Source of the DNA: Acidobacteriota bacterium
GTDB taxonomy: Bacteria > Acidobacteriota > Thermoanaerobaculia > Multivoradales > SZUA-115
Assembly (NCBI GenBank): GCA_024277255.1
Contig: JAJRVQ010000105.1
Location: forward strand, 1-42,933
Reading direction: 5' to 3'
Length of the DNA: 42,933 bases
A program made the translations under genes and the position numbers. This document shows, piece after piece, positions 19,901-27,374 of the stretch. The notes under the pieces were generated by a model. The model was not told the origin of the DNA, searched no databases, and was given only the letters and a program-made list of their open reading frames with translations. Every line of letters starts with the position of its first letter. Positions within the stretch are counted from its first letter, which is position 1.

Positions 19901-22551
19901 AAACTCAGGTCACGCATGATCACCGCCAACGACCAGAAATCGGCCACCAGATGGTGAACCGCCAGAATCAACCGCCGGCCGCGACCCAACTGCTGAACCC
20001 CGACCCTCACCAGCGGCCCGCTGGCGATGTCGAAAGGCTTGTAGGCGAACTGCGCCGCCGCGAGCAGATTCGCCTCCGGCTCCCCTTCGTCGCCCGAGAG
20101 GAGGGCCAATTCGAAGACCGGCTCTTCGCCGACTCGCATCACCGGCTCGCCACCATGGTTCGGAAAGCAGGCGCGCAGCGCCGCGTGGCGTCGTAGCAAG
20201 CCCGTGAAAGCCGACCTGAGCGCCTCGACGTCCAACTCGCCCTCGACGCGGGCGGCGGCCACCAGGTTGTAGGCGGGGTTGTCGGGTACCAGTCGAGCCA
20301 ACAGCCACAGTGCCCGCTGGCCGGAAGATACCGGCTGCTCGCCGACCGTCGGCCCGGTGGCTGTCGGTCCCAAATCCGCCAGTTCCCAATCTGCCAACCC
20401 CGTGGTTGCCCGGTCGCCGGCCGAAGCCGTGGCGGTCGCTGAGGATCCCTCCGGTCGCGACGATAGCTCCTCCCAGCGCGCCAGCATGAGGGTGGCGAGA
20501 TCGGCGACGGTGCTGCCGTCGACCAACTCGCCCAGCGATGGGCGCACGCCGAGGAGATTGCTCAGTGAATGCTGTAGTTCGATGGCGGCCAGCGAGTCGA
20601 GCCCGAGCGCCGTCAACGGCCGATCGATCGCCACCGCGCCGCGATCGACTCTGGCCGCCGCGGAAACCTCGCCGGCCAGCAACTCGCTCATCGCCGCCAG
20701 CCGCTGGTGGTCGGGCAGGGCGCGTAGAGCCTGTGCCGCGTCGTCCCAGCCGATGGCTCCGCGCGACGAAGGTCCTGCGGCGCTGCGTGCCAAACTGTCC
20801 CGCGCCAGGACCTTCAAGTCCTCAGCCAGGAGCAGCCGGCGGCAAAGGTCGCGCTGGACCTTGCCGCTCGACGTCTTGGGCACCTCGCCGGCGCGGACGA
20901 TGACCACCGATTCGGGTTGGATGTCGTGCTCGGCAGCGACCGTGACACGAATCGCCGCCGCCGCCTCGGCGGCCGCCGATTCCCTGCGCCGGTCGATCTC
21001 CTGCACCACCACCAGCCTCTCGCCGCCCTGGTCGGACTCCGCCTCCTGCACGAAGGCGGCGCTGCAGCCACGACGCAGCGCCGGATGGGCCAGCTCGGCT
21101 CCCCATTCGACATCCTGCGGGTAGATGTTGCGACCTCGGATGATGATCAGATCCTTCGAGCGGCCGGTGACGTAGAGTTCGCCCTCGGCGACGAAGCCGA
21201 GATCTCCAGTGCGCAAGAAGGCTGCCGTCTCATCCGGCAACCGGGTATTGAAGTCTCTGCGCGTCTGCTCATCGCGGCGCCAGTAGCCGGCGGCGACGCT
21301 GGGACCGGCGACCCAGATCTCGCCGATCGAGTCCGCCGGCAGGGGAGCGCCGGTGGCGGGATCGACAATGGCGATCCTTTGCTCCTGCCAGGGGCGACCG
21401 CAGCTGACGAGAGTCCGCGCCTCCTCCGCGGTCGCGCCGGACGGCGCATCCTTCACCCGTCCCTGCTCCAGGGAGGCCGCGTCGACGCGGCGAATGCGGG
21501 GTTCACAGGCCGGATCGCCGGCGCTGACCAACAGCGTCGCTTCGGCCAGGCCATAGCACGGGTAAAAGCTGCGTCCCCGGAAGCCGCAGGCCGAAAAAGC
21601 ATCGGTGAAACGGCGAAGGGTCTGTGCCCGCACCGGCTCGGCACCGTTGAACGCGACCTGCCACGAGGAAAGGTCGAGCCCGCTACGCTCCTCGGGAGCG
21701 ATGCGCGCGACACACAGATCGTAGGCGAAGTTGGGGCCACCGCTGGTCGTCGCCCGGAAATGGCTGATCGTCTGCAACCATCTGCGCGGCTGCTGGAGGA
21801 AGGCGATCGGCGACATCAAGACGGCGTGGGTGCCCAGGTAAAGGGGCTGCAGCAGATTTCCGATCAACCCCATGTCGTGGTACAGCGGTAGCCAACCGAC
21901 CACCGTGGATCGACGATCATGGCCGAAGGCGAGGCGGATCATCTCCTCGTTGTGCAGCAGGTTGCCCTGGGTGACCATCACCCCTTTCGGCGTCGAGGTC
22001 GATCCCGAGGTGTACTGGAGGAAGGCCACGGTGTCGGGTCCGATCGCCGGTTGTGCGGGCTGTGCCCCCTGCTCCGCGGCGTCCAGCAGAGCGTCGGTGG
22101 CGAGCCATGCGGTCGATGCCAGCTGTGGGAGGCGTGCCGTCAAGGCGCTCAACTTGTCCCGCAAGGCCTCGGTGGTCAGCACCACTCGCGGTTGTGCATC
22201 GGCAGCGATCGCCGCCAGACGGGGCAGTTTGCGCTTGGAGCCGGGAGGATAGGCCGGCACCGCCACCACGCCGGCGTGCAAGCAGCCGAAGAAAGCGGCG
22301 ACGAAATCGATCCCCGGCGGGAAGAGCAAGAGGGCACGCTCTCCGCTGAGGCCCTTGGCGAGCAGCGCGGCCGCGATGGCGCGAGCTCGCCGCTCCAGCC
22401 CCGCGAAGGTCAACTCCTGGCGCTGCCCCTCGACGGTGCCGTCGGCTAGAAAGGTGTAGGCCGGAGACTCACCCTCTTCGCACGCACGGGTAGTGAGCAG
22501 CTCGCCCAAGCTGCTATAGCTCCCCCAACGGGGATCGATTAGATGGCTCAC
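16912..22551 (-). CDS. NRPS loading protein A, FAAL-ACP-C-A(Ala)-PCP
   Basis: First protein of the assembly line, about 1879 aa from a GTG at 22551 with AGAAGGA nine bases upstream. An ATG at 22578 would add nine residues but has no spaced ribosome-binding site. The N-terminal domain (about 1-580) is a fatty-acyl-AMP ligase: QYTSGSTSTPKG near 180, WLPLYHDMGLIG and the GGPNFAYDL stretch typical of FAALs. A carrier domain follows (LGLDSLAAIEL, Ser near 650), then a condensation domain (HHLVADFWS near 865), an adenylation domain (TSGSTGRPKG near 1389, NLYGPSE near 1530) and a PCP (GGHSLLASR near 1793). The A code reads DLFNNALTYK, which I recall as an alanine code from the saframycin-type synthetases. 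The protein therefore should activate a free carboxylic acid as AMP ester, load it on the ACP and join it to Ala. The acid could be a fatty acid or something less usual; the sequence does not say. Confidence 0.93.
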   Translation of the reverse strand: MSHLIDPRWGSYSSLGELLTTRACEEGESPAYTFLADGTVEGQRQELTFAGLERRARAIAAALLAKGLSGERALLLFPPGIDFVAAFFGCLHAGVVAVPAYPPGSKRKLPRLAAIAADAQPRVVLTTEALRDKLSALTARLPQLASTAWLATDALLDAAEQGAQPAQPAIGPDTVAFLQYTSGSTSTPKGVMVTQGNLLHNEEMIRLAFGHDRRSTVVGWLPLYHDMGLIGNLLQPLYLGTHAVLMSPIAFLQQPRRWLQTISHFRATTSGGPNFAYDLCVARIAPEERSGLDLSSWQVAFNGAEPVRAQTLRRFTDAFSACGFRGRSFYPCYGLAEATLLVSAGDPACEPRIRRVDAASLEQGRVKDAPSGATAEEARTLVSCGRPWQEQRIAIVDPATGAPLPADSIGEIWVAGPSVAAGYWRRDEQTRRDFNTRLPDETAAFLRTGDLGFVAEGELYVTGRSKDLIIIRGRNIYPQDVEWGAELAHPALRRGCSAAFVQEAESDQGGERLVVVQEIDRRRESAAAEAAAAIRVTVAAEHDIQPESVVIVRAGEVPKTSSGKVQRDLCRRLLLAEDLKVLARDSLARSAAGPSSRGAIGWDDAAQALRALPDHQRLAAMSELLAGEVSAAARVDRGAVAIDRPLTALGLDSLAAIELQHSLSNLLGVRPSLGELVDGSTVADLATLMLARWEELSSRPEGSSATATASAGDRATTGLADWELADLGPTATGPTVGEQPVSSGQRALWLLARLVPDNPAYNLVAAARVEGELDVEALRSAFTGLLRRHAALRACFPNHGGEPVMRVGEEPVFELALLSGDEGEPEANLLAAAQFAYKPFDIASGPLVRVGVQQLGRGRRLILAVHHLVADFWSLAVIMRDLSLLYAQACEGGSAGGAQASDPPALLRVEPLRFSDWVRWQQDERHQQQRARDLEFWRRQLDGIAALDLPVDHPRPPLRSYRGGRVVARLPADLAATVRSAAAGGATTPYAVLLAAFQAQLARYSGQSRFSVGSPTSGRGAEGVSEVVGYFVNPVAMVADLRQESARSPLTTRAFLARTRATALAAFEHQELPLQDLAEQIETDRDASRSPLFQVMFTFQRPHLRGSEALAAAALGAQGYPIEFGELTLHSESLPEQGTPFDLALTAAQLPARQEPGGEQAGGEGGGELGLALQYSRDLYDPATAERMLGHYATLLRALVTDLAGGGRGALERLPLLSAAERGQLLAEWVMPATLEVPAVTLVDLVAASVRRHPDRWAVVSLNGQVTFAQLEERSNRLAHALRRLGVGPEQRVAVMLPRTPGLIVALLAVLKAGAAYAPIDPAYPAERRGFILEDCQPRVILCQSTLADSVPFDQRARTLLLDIEAERLDRFPATAPKSSAGVRNLAYLIYTSGSTGRPKGVAIEHASAVAMISWARTVFSEAELAGVLAATSVCFDLSVFEIFLPLASGGTLLLVDDALVLTSPRAPELTAQCPLTLINTVPSAITVLEELAAIPESVVTVNLAGEPLKGDLVRRIHASAPAVGRVLNLYGPSEDTTYSTWWSSADEPSRARLDSGEEPTIGVPIANSRGYVLDGRMRLAPVGVPGLLYLGGGGLARGYFDRPALTAERWLPDPFAGVASGSGPGSRIYATGDLVRWLPEGQLEFLGRADHQVKIRGFRIELGEIEVALAAHRAVSEAVVTAGRTAADERRLVGYWVGESGVEADGEMLRRYLAGRLPEYMVPSVLVELPALPQTPNGKIDRRALPAPDATAEKERVTPRTPLEEHLALIWSAVLGVERVGVHDHFFELGGHSLLASRVVARIHSEIGVELELAQLFSAPTVATLAERVEEGLVLNSDSAALEELLAAMEGELAEGGEGGAQRRMQSGTQADPGRSPR

Positions 22552-22663
22552 AGCTCCCGGTCCTTCTAAGTTGCACATCCCCAATGAGCCGAACGGCCCA
22601 CCGCGCGCTACGGCACGACGATCCCGACTGCCCTGCACCCTGCCGGAGTTTCCCCGCGGATTG

Positions 22664-22722
22664 GTATCCCTCCGTAAGTGCCCCCAATGGGTGGGATCGG
22701 GACACTCAATAGATAGGGATAC
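22664..22722. promoter_or_regulatory. 8-bp inverted repeat in the divergent intergenic region
   Basis: GTATCCCT at 22664-22671 and its exact complement AGGGATAC at 22715-22722 face each other in the non-coding stretch between the NRPS and the benzoyl-CoA reductase operon. The right arm abuts the candidate -35 box. It could be a regulator site, for example for the Rrf2 protein at the operon's end. The sequence ATACTTGAC formed there resembles half-sites bound by IscR-type Rrf2 proteins. Exact 8-mers can arise by chance, so this is only a candidate. Confidence 0.35.
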
Positions 22723-22751
22723 TTGACAGCCATACCGATAAAACGTACCCT
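22723..22751 (+). promoter_or_regulatory. Candidate promoter of the benzoyl-CoA reductase operon
   Basis: A perfect TTGACA (22723-22728) is followed after 17 bp by TACCCT, a poor -10 match (3 of 6). A 10-bp perfect palindrome ATTCCGGAAT (22754-22763) lies just downstream, where a repressor could block initiation. The weak -10 would fit a regulated promoter, but no start site can be read from sequence. No convincing promoter could be picked for the oppositely directed NRPS operon; the rest of the 22552-22788 gap holds nothing I recognise. Confidence 0.35.
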
Positions 22752-22788
22752 GAATTCCGGAATAGGAACGGACTGGAGAGGACTTCTC

Positions 22789-23862
22789 ATGCGGACCCAA
22801 GGTTGGATGTTCCACGCTCCCGGTGAGAATCTGCGTCTGGACAGCTACGAACTGAGCCCCGGAGCCGGCGAAGTCCTGGTGCAGGTCGCCGGATGTGGTG
22901 TCTGCCACACAGATCTCGGCTACTTTTACGACGGTGTGCCCACCCGCAAGCCTCTGCCTTTGGTACTCGGTCATGAAGTGGCCGGCACGGTGACCGCAAC
23001 GGGAGCGGGCGCCGAGTCTTGGCTCGGCCGCCAAGTGGTGGTGCCGGCGGTCATCCCTTGCGGCGACTGCCCGGCCTGCGAGGCGGGCCGCGGCGCGATC
23101 TGCCCGCGGCAGATCTTCCCCGGCTGCGATATCCATGGCGGTTTCGCCCAACACCTGGTGGTGCCGGCCGAGGGGCTATGCCCGGTCCCCGATCTGCACG
23201 ACCCGGCGATCAATCGGGCCGGCCTCACCCTCGAGACCCTATCGGTCATCGCCGATGCCGTCTCCACTCCCTATCAAGCGCTGCGCAGGAGTGGAATCGA
23301 GAAGGGCGATCTGGCGATCTTCGTCGGCGCCGGCGGCGTCGGCGGCTTCGGAGTTCAGGTGGCGGCGGCGCTGGGAGCGCGGGTGATCGCCATCGATCTG
23401 GACGACGACAAGCTGGCGATGGTGGCGCAGTACGGTGCGCAGCGGACCTTCAATGCAGCCAGCGTCGAGTTCAAGGAATTGCGCCGCGCGATCCGCGACT
23501 TCGCCAAGGCGGAGTCGATCCCCACCTATCGCAGCAAGATCTTCGAATGCTCCGGAAGTCCCGCCGGGCAAGCCACCGCCTTCGGCCTCCTCGGCCACGG
23601 AGGCTATCTGGGGGTGGTGGGCTACACGCCGCGCAAGGTGGAACTTCGCCTGTCCAATCTGATGGCGCTCGACGCCACGGCGCAGGGGAACTGGGGATGT
23701 CTGCCGGAACACTATCCGGCGGTGGTGGAAATGGCCCTCAACGGCTCCATCGCCCTCGATCCCTTCGTCGAGTTTCGCCCGCTGAGCACGATCAACGAGA
23801 CTTTCCGTGAACTTCACCAGGGCGGCACGTGCCGTCGCATCATCCTCAAGCCGGAGCGCTGA
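22789..23862 (+). CDS. had: 6-hydroxycyclohex-1-ene-1-carbonyl-CoA dehydrogenase
   Basis: Zinc-dependent MDR-family dehydrogenase, 357 aa from the ATG at 22789, preceded by GGAGAGG. It should oxidise 6-hydroxycyclohex-1-ene-1-carbonyl-CoA to the 6-oxo compound with NAD+, the step after the diene hydratase in the benzoyl-CoA pathway. Seen: GCGVCHTD (35-42) and GHE (61-63) for the catalytic zinc, four cysteines C91, C94, C97 and C105 for the structural zinc, a Rossmann GAGGVGG (180-186) and an acidic D203 at the end of strand 2 that favours NAD. An upstream in-frame ATG at 22723 would lie inside the candidate promoter and has no ribosome-binding site. The family alone would only say alcohol dehydrogenase; the specific call rests on overall resemblance to Had and on oah, dch and bcrCBAD in the same operon. 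Confidence 0.9.
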   Translation: MRTQGWMFHAPGENLRLDSYELSPGAGEVLVQVAGCGVCHTDLGYFYDGVPTRKPLPLVLGHEVAGTVTATGAGAESWLGRQVVVPAVIPCGDCPACEAGRGAICPRQIFPGCDIHGGFAQHLVVPAEGLCPVPDLHDPAINRAGLTLETLSVIADAVSTPYQALRRSGIEKGDLAIFVGAGGVGGFGVQVAAALGARVIAIDLDDDKLAMVAQYGAQRTFNAASVEFKELRRAIRDFAKAESIPTYRSKIFECSGSPAGQATAFGLLGHGGYLGVVGYTPRKVELRLSNLMALDATAQGNWGCLPEHYPAVVEMALNGSIALDPFVEFRPLSTINETFRELHQGGTCRRIILKPER

Positions 23863-23877
23863 AAGGGAGCTGCCGCA

Positions 23878-24975
23878 ATGGAGCTGAAAGACCACGATCT
23901 GGTCGAAGCCGTCGAAATCCCGGGACTTCTCTACGCGGAGCGGCCCTTTCTCGATCCCGAAGGAAGGGAGGTTCCTGGCTTACACGCGGTGTGGATCACC
24001 CTGAACAACCCCTCGCAGTACAACTCCTACACCACCGAGATGGTCAAGGGGGTGATTCTCGGCATGCGTCGCGCCTCCACCGATCGGGCCGCGGTGGCGG
24101 TGGTCTTCACCGGCGCCGGGTCGAAGGCCTTCTGTACCGGTGGCAACACCAAGGAGTACGCCGAGTACTACGCCGGCAGACCGGAGGAGTACCGCCAGTA
24201 CATGCGGCTGTTCAACGACATGGTCTCTTCCATCCTGATGTGCGACAAGCCGGTGATCTGCCGGGTCAACGGGATGCGCATCGGCGGCGGGCAAGAGATC
24301 GGCATGGCCTGCGACTTCTCCGTCGCGCAAGATCTCGCCCTCTTCGGTCAGGCCGGCCCCAAACACGGCTCCGCTCCCGATGGCGGCAGCACCGACTTCC
24401 TGCCGCTTTTCGTCGGTATCGAAGCAGCGATGGAGAGCTGCACCATCTGCGACCCCTGGACAGCCCACAAAGCCTATCGCTTGGGTCTGCTCTCCAAGCT
24501 GGTGCCCGCCCTGCGCGTCGACGGCAAGTTCCTGCCCAATCCCCTGGCGATCACCGACCGGTGGATCGACGAGATGGGCCAGATCGTCCACGGAGAACCG
24601 GTGGAGGGAGAGGCGAGAGCCATCGCCAAGAAGACTCTCGCCGGCGGCGAGGTCGACCTCTCCCCGTTGAATGAGGCGGTCAACAGTTTCGTCTACCGTC
24701 TCGCCATGACCATGCCCGGATGTCTCTCCAAGACCATCGAGAGTCTACGCAAGCACAAGCTGGCCCACTGGGACCGCAACAAAGAGAGTAATCGCGCCTG
24801 GCTGGGCCTCAACATGATGACCGAGGCCCGAGCCGGTTTCAGAGCCTTCAACGAAGGCAGCCGAGCCTGCCGGGAGGCCGATTTCCTCCTCCTACGCCGC
24901 CGGCTGGCGCAGGGCGCGGTGTGGGGAGAAGAACTGGTGGACGAAATCCTGGCAAGAGCCCATGGCCGTAGCTGA
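23878..24975 (+). CDS. oah: 6-oxocyclohex-1-ene-1-carbonyl-CoA hydrolase (ring-opening)
   Basis: Crotonase-superfamily enzyme of 365 aa with GGGAG before the ATG, 15 bp after had. Oah adds water to 6-oxocyclohex-1-ene-1-carbonyl-CoA and cleaves the ring to give 3-hydroxypimelyl-CoA. Seen: ITLNNPSQYNSYTTEMV near the start of the crotonase fold, an oxyanion-hole segment GSKAFCTGGNTKEYAEYY, and a second one VNGMRIGGGQEIGMACDF. GPKHGSAPDGGSTDFLP is a distinctive family stretch. The protein is about 100 residues longer than a plain enoyl-CoA hydratase, as is usual for Oah. Its end overlaps the next gene by 14 bp. The assignment is strong because of sequence character and operon context together. 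Confidence 0.93.
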   Translation: MELKDHDLVEAVEIPGLLYAERPFLDPEGREVPGLHAVWITLNNPSQYNSYTTEMVKGVILGMRRASTDRAAVAVVFTGAGSKAFCTGGNTKEYAEYYAGRPEEYRQYMRLFNDMVSSILMCDKPVICRVNGMRIGGGQEIGMACDFSVAQDLALFGQAGPKHGSAPDGGSTDFLPLFVGIEAAMESCTICDPWTAHKAYRLGLLSKLVPALRVDGKFLPNPLAITDRWIDEMGQIVHGEPVEGEARAIAKKTLAGGEVDLSPLNEAVNSFVYRLAMTMPGCLSKTIESLRKHKLAHWDRNKESNRAWLGLNMMTEARAGFRAFNEGSRACREADFLLLRRRLAQGAVWGEELVDEILARAHGRS

Positions 24976-25441
24976 ATCCACTCCCGCCAGAATTCTCATT
25001 CGAGATCTTCGGATGGAAGATCTGGCCGCCGTTTCTGATCTGGACGCCGCCTATACCGGCGAAAAGAAGCAGCAGTATTGGCGGCGGATCTTCGGCGAAT
25101 TTCTCCACGGCAGTGAGGCCAAGACCACCATCGGTATCGCCGCCGTCCAAGCGGGAGCGGTGACCGGTTTCCTCTTCGGAGAGACCCGCGCCTTCGAGTT
25201 CGGATCCGAGGTGTGCGGATGGGTCTTTTCGGTCGGTGTCGATCCGACCCAGACTCGCGCCGGCATCGCCACCGCCATGCTCGGGGAAGCCATGCACCGT
25301 TTTCGCCAGGCCGGAGTATCGGTGGTTCGCACCATGGTGAAGAGGAACAACATCCCGGTTCTTTCCTTCTTTCGATCCAACGGCTTCACCGGCGGCTCCT
25401 TCCATCAATTGGAGTTTCAACTCGAGGAGAGACCATCGTGA
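24962..25441 (+). CDS. GNAT acetyltransferase in the benzoyl-CoA operon (first of two)
   Basis: GNAT-fold protein of 159 aa. It starts inside the end of oah and ends in a GTGA overlap with dch, so it is firmly part of the operon. Seen: an N-terminal ILIRDLRMEDLAAVSDLD strand-helix, the core VDPTQTRAGIATAMLGEA (acetyl-CoA loop, with the first Gly of the usual R-GxG signature replaced) and a C-terminal N--VLSFFRSNGF segment. It resembles the GNAT at 30905-31372 in its start (ED/LDA/TG pattern) and end, so the two are probably paralogues. The substrate is unknown. In Rhodopseudomonas palustris the acetyltransferase BadL, encoded in the benzoate cluster, acetylates aminobenzoates; a similar detoxifying or control role here is only an inference. 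Confidence 0.85.
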   Translation: MAVAESTPARILIRDLRMEDLAAVSDLDAAYTGEKKQQYWRRIFGEFLHGSEAKTTIGIAAVQAGAVTGFLFGETRAFEFGSEVCGWVFSVGVDPTQTRAGIATAMLGEAMHRFRQAGVSVVRTMVKRNNIPVLSFFRSNGFTGGSFHQLEFQLEERPS

Positions 25442-26211
25442 GTTCCGCAGCTCCCGTTCAACGTCAGATCGTCGAAGATGGCCAGGTTTGGAGGCTCCGC
25501 CTCGCGACCCCCAAGGCCAACATCCTCGACCAAGAGAAGGGCAAACTGCTCACCTCGTTCTTCCGTCAAGCCAAGTCGGATGAATCGCTCAAGGTGATCA
25601 TCTTGGAAGCCGAAGGGCCCAACTTCTCCTTTGGAGCCTCCGTCGAGGAGCACCTTCCCGGCCTCTACGAGTCGATGATCCCGGCCTTTCATCAGCTGCT
25701 GTACTCCCTGCTCGACGCAGAGGTGACGGTGTTCGCAGCGGTACAAGGGCAGTGCCTCGGCGGCGGGCTGGAGTTCGTCAGCCTGGCCCACCGCATCTTC
25801 GCCCACCCGGATGGCCGCTTCGGCCAGCCGGAGATTCTCCTCGGGGTCTTCCCGCCGGTGGCCTCGGTCTACCTCAGCGAGCGCATGGGCCGAGGAGCAG
25901 CGGAGGATCTCTGCCTGAGCGGGCGCTCGATCACCGCGCCGGAGGCCCACCGCATCGGCCTGGTCGATCAGGTGGAGGAAGATCCGGCGGCGGCAGCGCT
26001 CGACTGGGCGCGCAAGTACTACCTCCCCCGCTCCGCCAAGAGTCTGCGCCTCGCCGTCCGGGCGGTGCGTCACGGAGTCAACCGGCGGTTCAGGGAAGAA
26101 CTCGCCGCCGTCGAAAAGCTCTATCTCGACGACCTGATGGCCACGGAAGATGCCCTCGAAGGGCTCACCGCTTTCGTCGACAAGCGCGCCCCCCAATGGA
26201 GGAATCGATGA
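25438..26211 (+). CDS. dch: Cyclohexa-1,5-diene-1-carbonyl-CoA hydratase
   Basis: Crotonase-family protein of 257 aa, matching the size I know for Thauera Dch. The start is the GTG at 25438 in a GTGA overlap with the GNAT gene, with GAGGAGAG upstream; the frame is open further 5' but that part lies over the GNAT. Dch hydrates the dienoyl-CoA made by benzoyl-CoA reductase to 6-hydroxycyclohex-1-ene-1-carbonyl-CoA, the substrate of Had. Seen: FSFGASVEEHLP and GQCLGGGLEFVSLAHRIF, the two oxyanion-hole segments, then a C-terminal helical part. The stop overlaps the bcrC start (ATGA). Together with had and oah this completes the upper pathway. Confidence 0.92.
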   Translation: MSSAAPVQRQIVEDGQVWRLRLATPKANILDQEKGKLLTSFFRQAKSDESLKVIILEAEGPNFSFGASVEEHLPGLYESMIPAFHQLLYSLLDAEVTVFAAVQGQCLGGGLEFVSLAHRIFAHPDGRFGQPEILLGVFPPVASVYLSERMGRGAAEDLCLSGRSITAPEAHRIGLVDQVEEDPAAAALDWARKYYLPRSAKSLRLAVRAVRHGVNRRFREELAAVEKLYLDDLMATEDALEGLTAFVDKRAPQWRNR

Positions 26212-27371
26212 GCGAACTGGAGACGCTACTCGAGCGTTGTGAGGTTCTTTACCGCGACTCTTCGCTGGCTGCCGCTCGTGACTGGAAAGAAGAGACCGGA
26301 GGGCTCGCCATTGGCTACATGCCGATCTACATTCCTCGCGAGTTGCTCCATGCCCAAGGCGTGCTCCCCGTGGCGCTGATGGGCGGCGGCGACGACGTGG
26401 AGATCATCCGCGGCGACGCCTACTACCAGAGCTATATTTGCCACCTTCCCCGCTCGACCATCGAACTCGGTTTGAACGGCTCCTACGATGCCCTGGACGG
26501 TCTTCTCTTCCCGGCCATCTGTGACGTCATCCGCAACCTGTCGGGCATGTGGAAACTACAGTTCCCCGACAAGCTGGTGCGCTACCTGGACGTGCCGCAG
26601 AACTTCGATCCCGAGGTAGGGGGACGGTTCTACCGCCACGAGTTGGAGAGCCTGAGCGCGGATCTGACGGCGCGCGGTGCTCGCCCCTACGATGCCGAGG
26701 CGTTGAGGGCTTCGATCAAGGCCTACAACGAAAACCGCCGGTTGGTCGATGACCTCTACGGTCTGCGGCGGGATCAACCGTGGAAGGTGCCCACCTCGGA
26801 GTTCTACCTCGTCCTGCGCGCCAGCCTGGTGATCCCCCTGGCCGAGAGCACGCGACTGCTACGCGACTATCGCGACGCCTCGCTCGCCTCCGAACGCCAG
26901 CCCATGGACCAGGCGCGCGTATTGCTGGTGGGCTCCTTTTGTGAACAACCCCCCTTGGGCCTGTTGAAGACCCTGGAGCGCTCCGGTTGTTACATCGTCG
27001 ACGACGACCTGGCACAAATCCATCGGTGGATTCAGGGGGATATCGCCGAGGAGGGCGATCCGTTGCAGAACCTGGTCGATGCCTTCCTCGAGCAGAGTAT
27101 CGCCTCTCCGGTGCGCTATATCGACGAAGAGACCAAAGGGGCCGCCTTGGTGGAGAGGGTGAAGCAGAGCGCCGCCGAAGGTGTCCTCTTCTGCGCCCCG
27201 AGTTTCTGCGACCCGGCGTTGCTCGACCAGCCAATGACCTCCGCCGCGGTGGAGGCGGCCGGCATTCCCTGGACCGCTTTCAAGTTCTCCGAGAACACCG
27301 GACAGTTTCAGGTGATTCGTGAGCAGGCGGGCACCTTTTCCGATTCGATCAAACTGTGGAGTGGAGAGTGA
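26208..27371 (+). CDS. bcrC: Benzoyl-CoA reductase subunit C
   Basis: 387 aa, from the ATG in the ATGA overlap with dch, preceded by GGAGGAA. It belongs to the BcrC/BadD and 2-hydroxyacyl-CoA dehydratase beta-type family. With BcrB it forms the substrate-binding half of the class I, ATP-dependent benzoyl-CoA reductase, which reduces benzoyl-CoA to cyclohexa-1,5-diene-1-carbonyl-CoA. Seen: GYMPIYIPRELLHAQGVLPV near the start, YYQSYICHLPRSTIELGLNG, FPAICDVIRNLSGMWK and SFCEQPPLGLLKTLERSGCYIVDDD, each with cysteines that could hold the Fe-S cluster. Size and order (C-B-A-D) match the Thauera arrangement. The enzyme is expected to be very oxygen-sensitive. Confidence 0.93.
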   Translation: MSELETLLERCEVLYRDSSLAAARDWKEETGGLAIGYMPIYIPRELLHAQGVLPVALMGGGDDVEIIRGDAYYQSYICHLPRSTIELGLNGSYDALDGLLFPAICDVIRNLSGMWKLQFPDKLVRYLDVPQNFDPEVGGRFYRHELESLSADLTARGARPYDAEALRASIKAYNENRRLVDDLYGLRRDQPWKVPTSEFYLVLRASLVIPLAESTRLLRDYRDASLASERQPMDQARVLLVGSFCEQPPLGLLKTLERSGCYIVDDDLAQIHRWIQGDIAEEGDPLQNLVDAFLEQSIASPVRYIDEETKGAALVERVKQSAAEGVLFCAPSFCDPALLDQPMTSAAVEAAGIPWTAFKFSENTGQFQVIREQAGTFSDSIKLWSGE

Positions 27372-27374
27372 ACC

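Noticed and set aside
1..22551. Many long open frames on the plus strand and in other minus-strand frames across the NRPS
   Set aside because: They are high-GC shadows: Arg/Pro/Gly/Ala-rich, without family motifs or ribosome-binding sites, lying antisense to or across intact NRPS domains.
1..22551. Thioesterase or epimerisation domain
   Set aside because: No GxSxG thioesterase region or E-domain motif was found; the assembly line ends outside the window.
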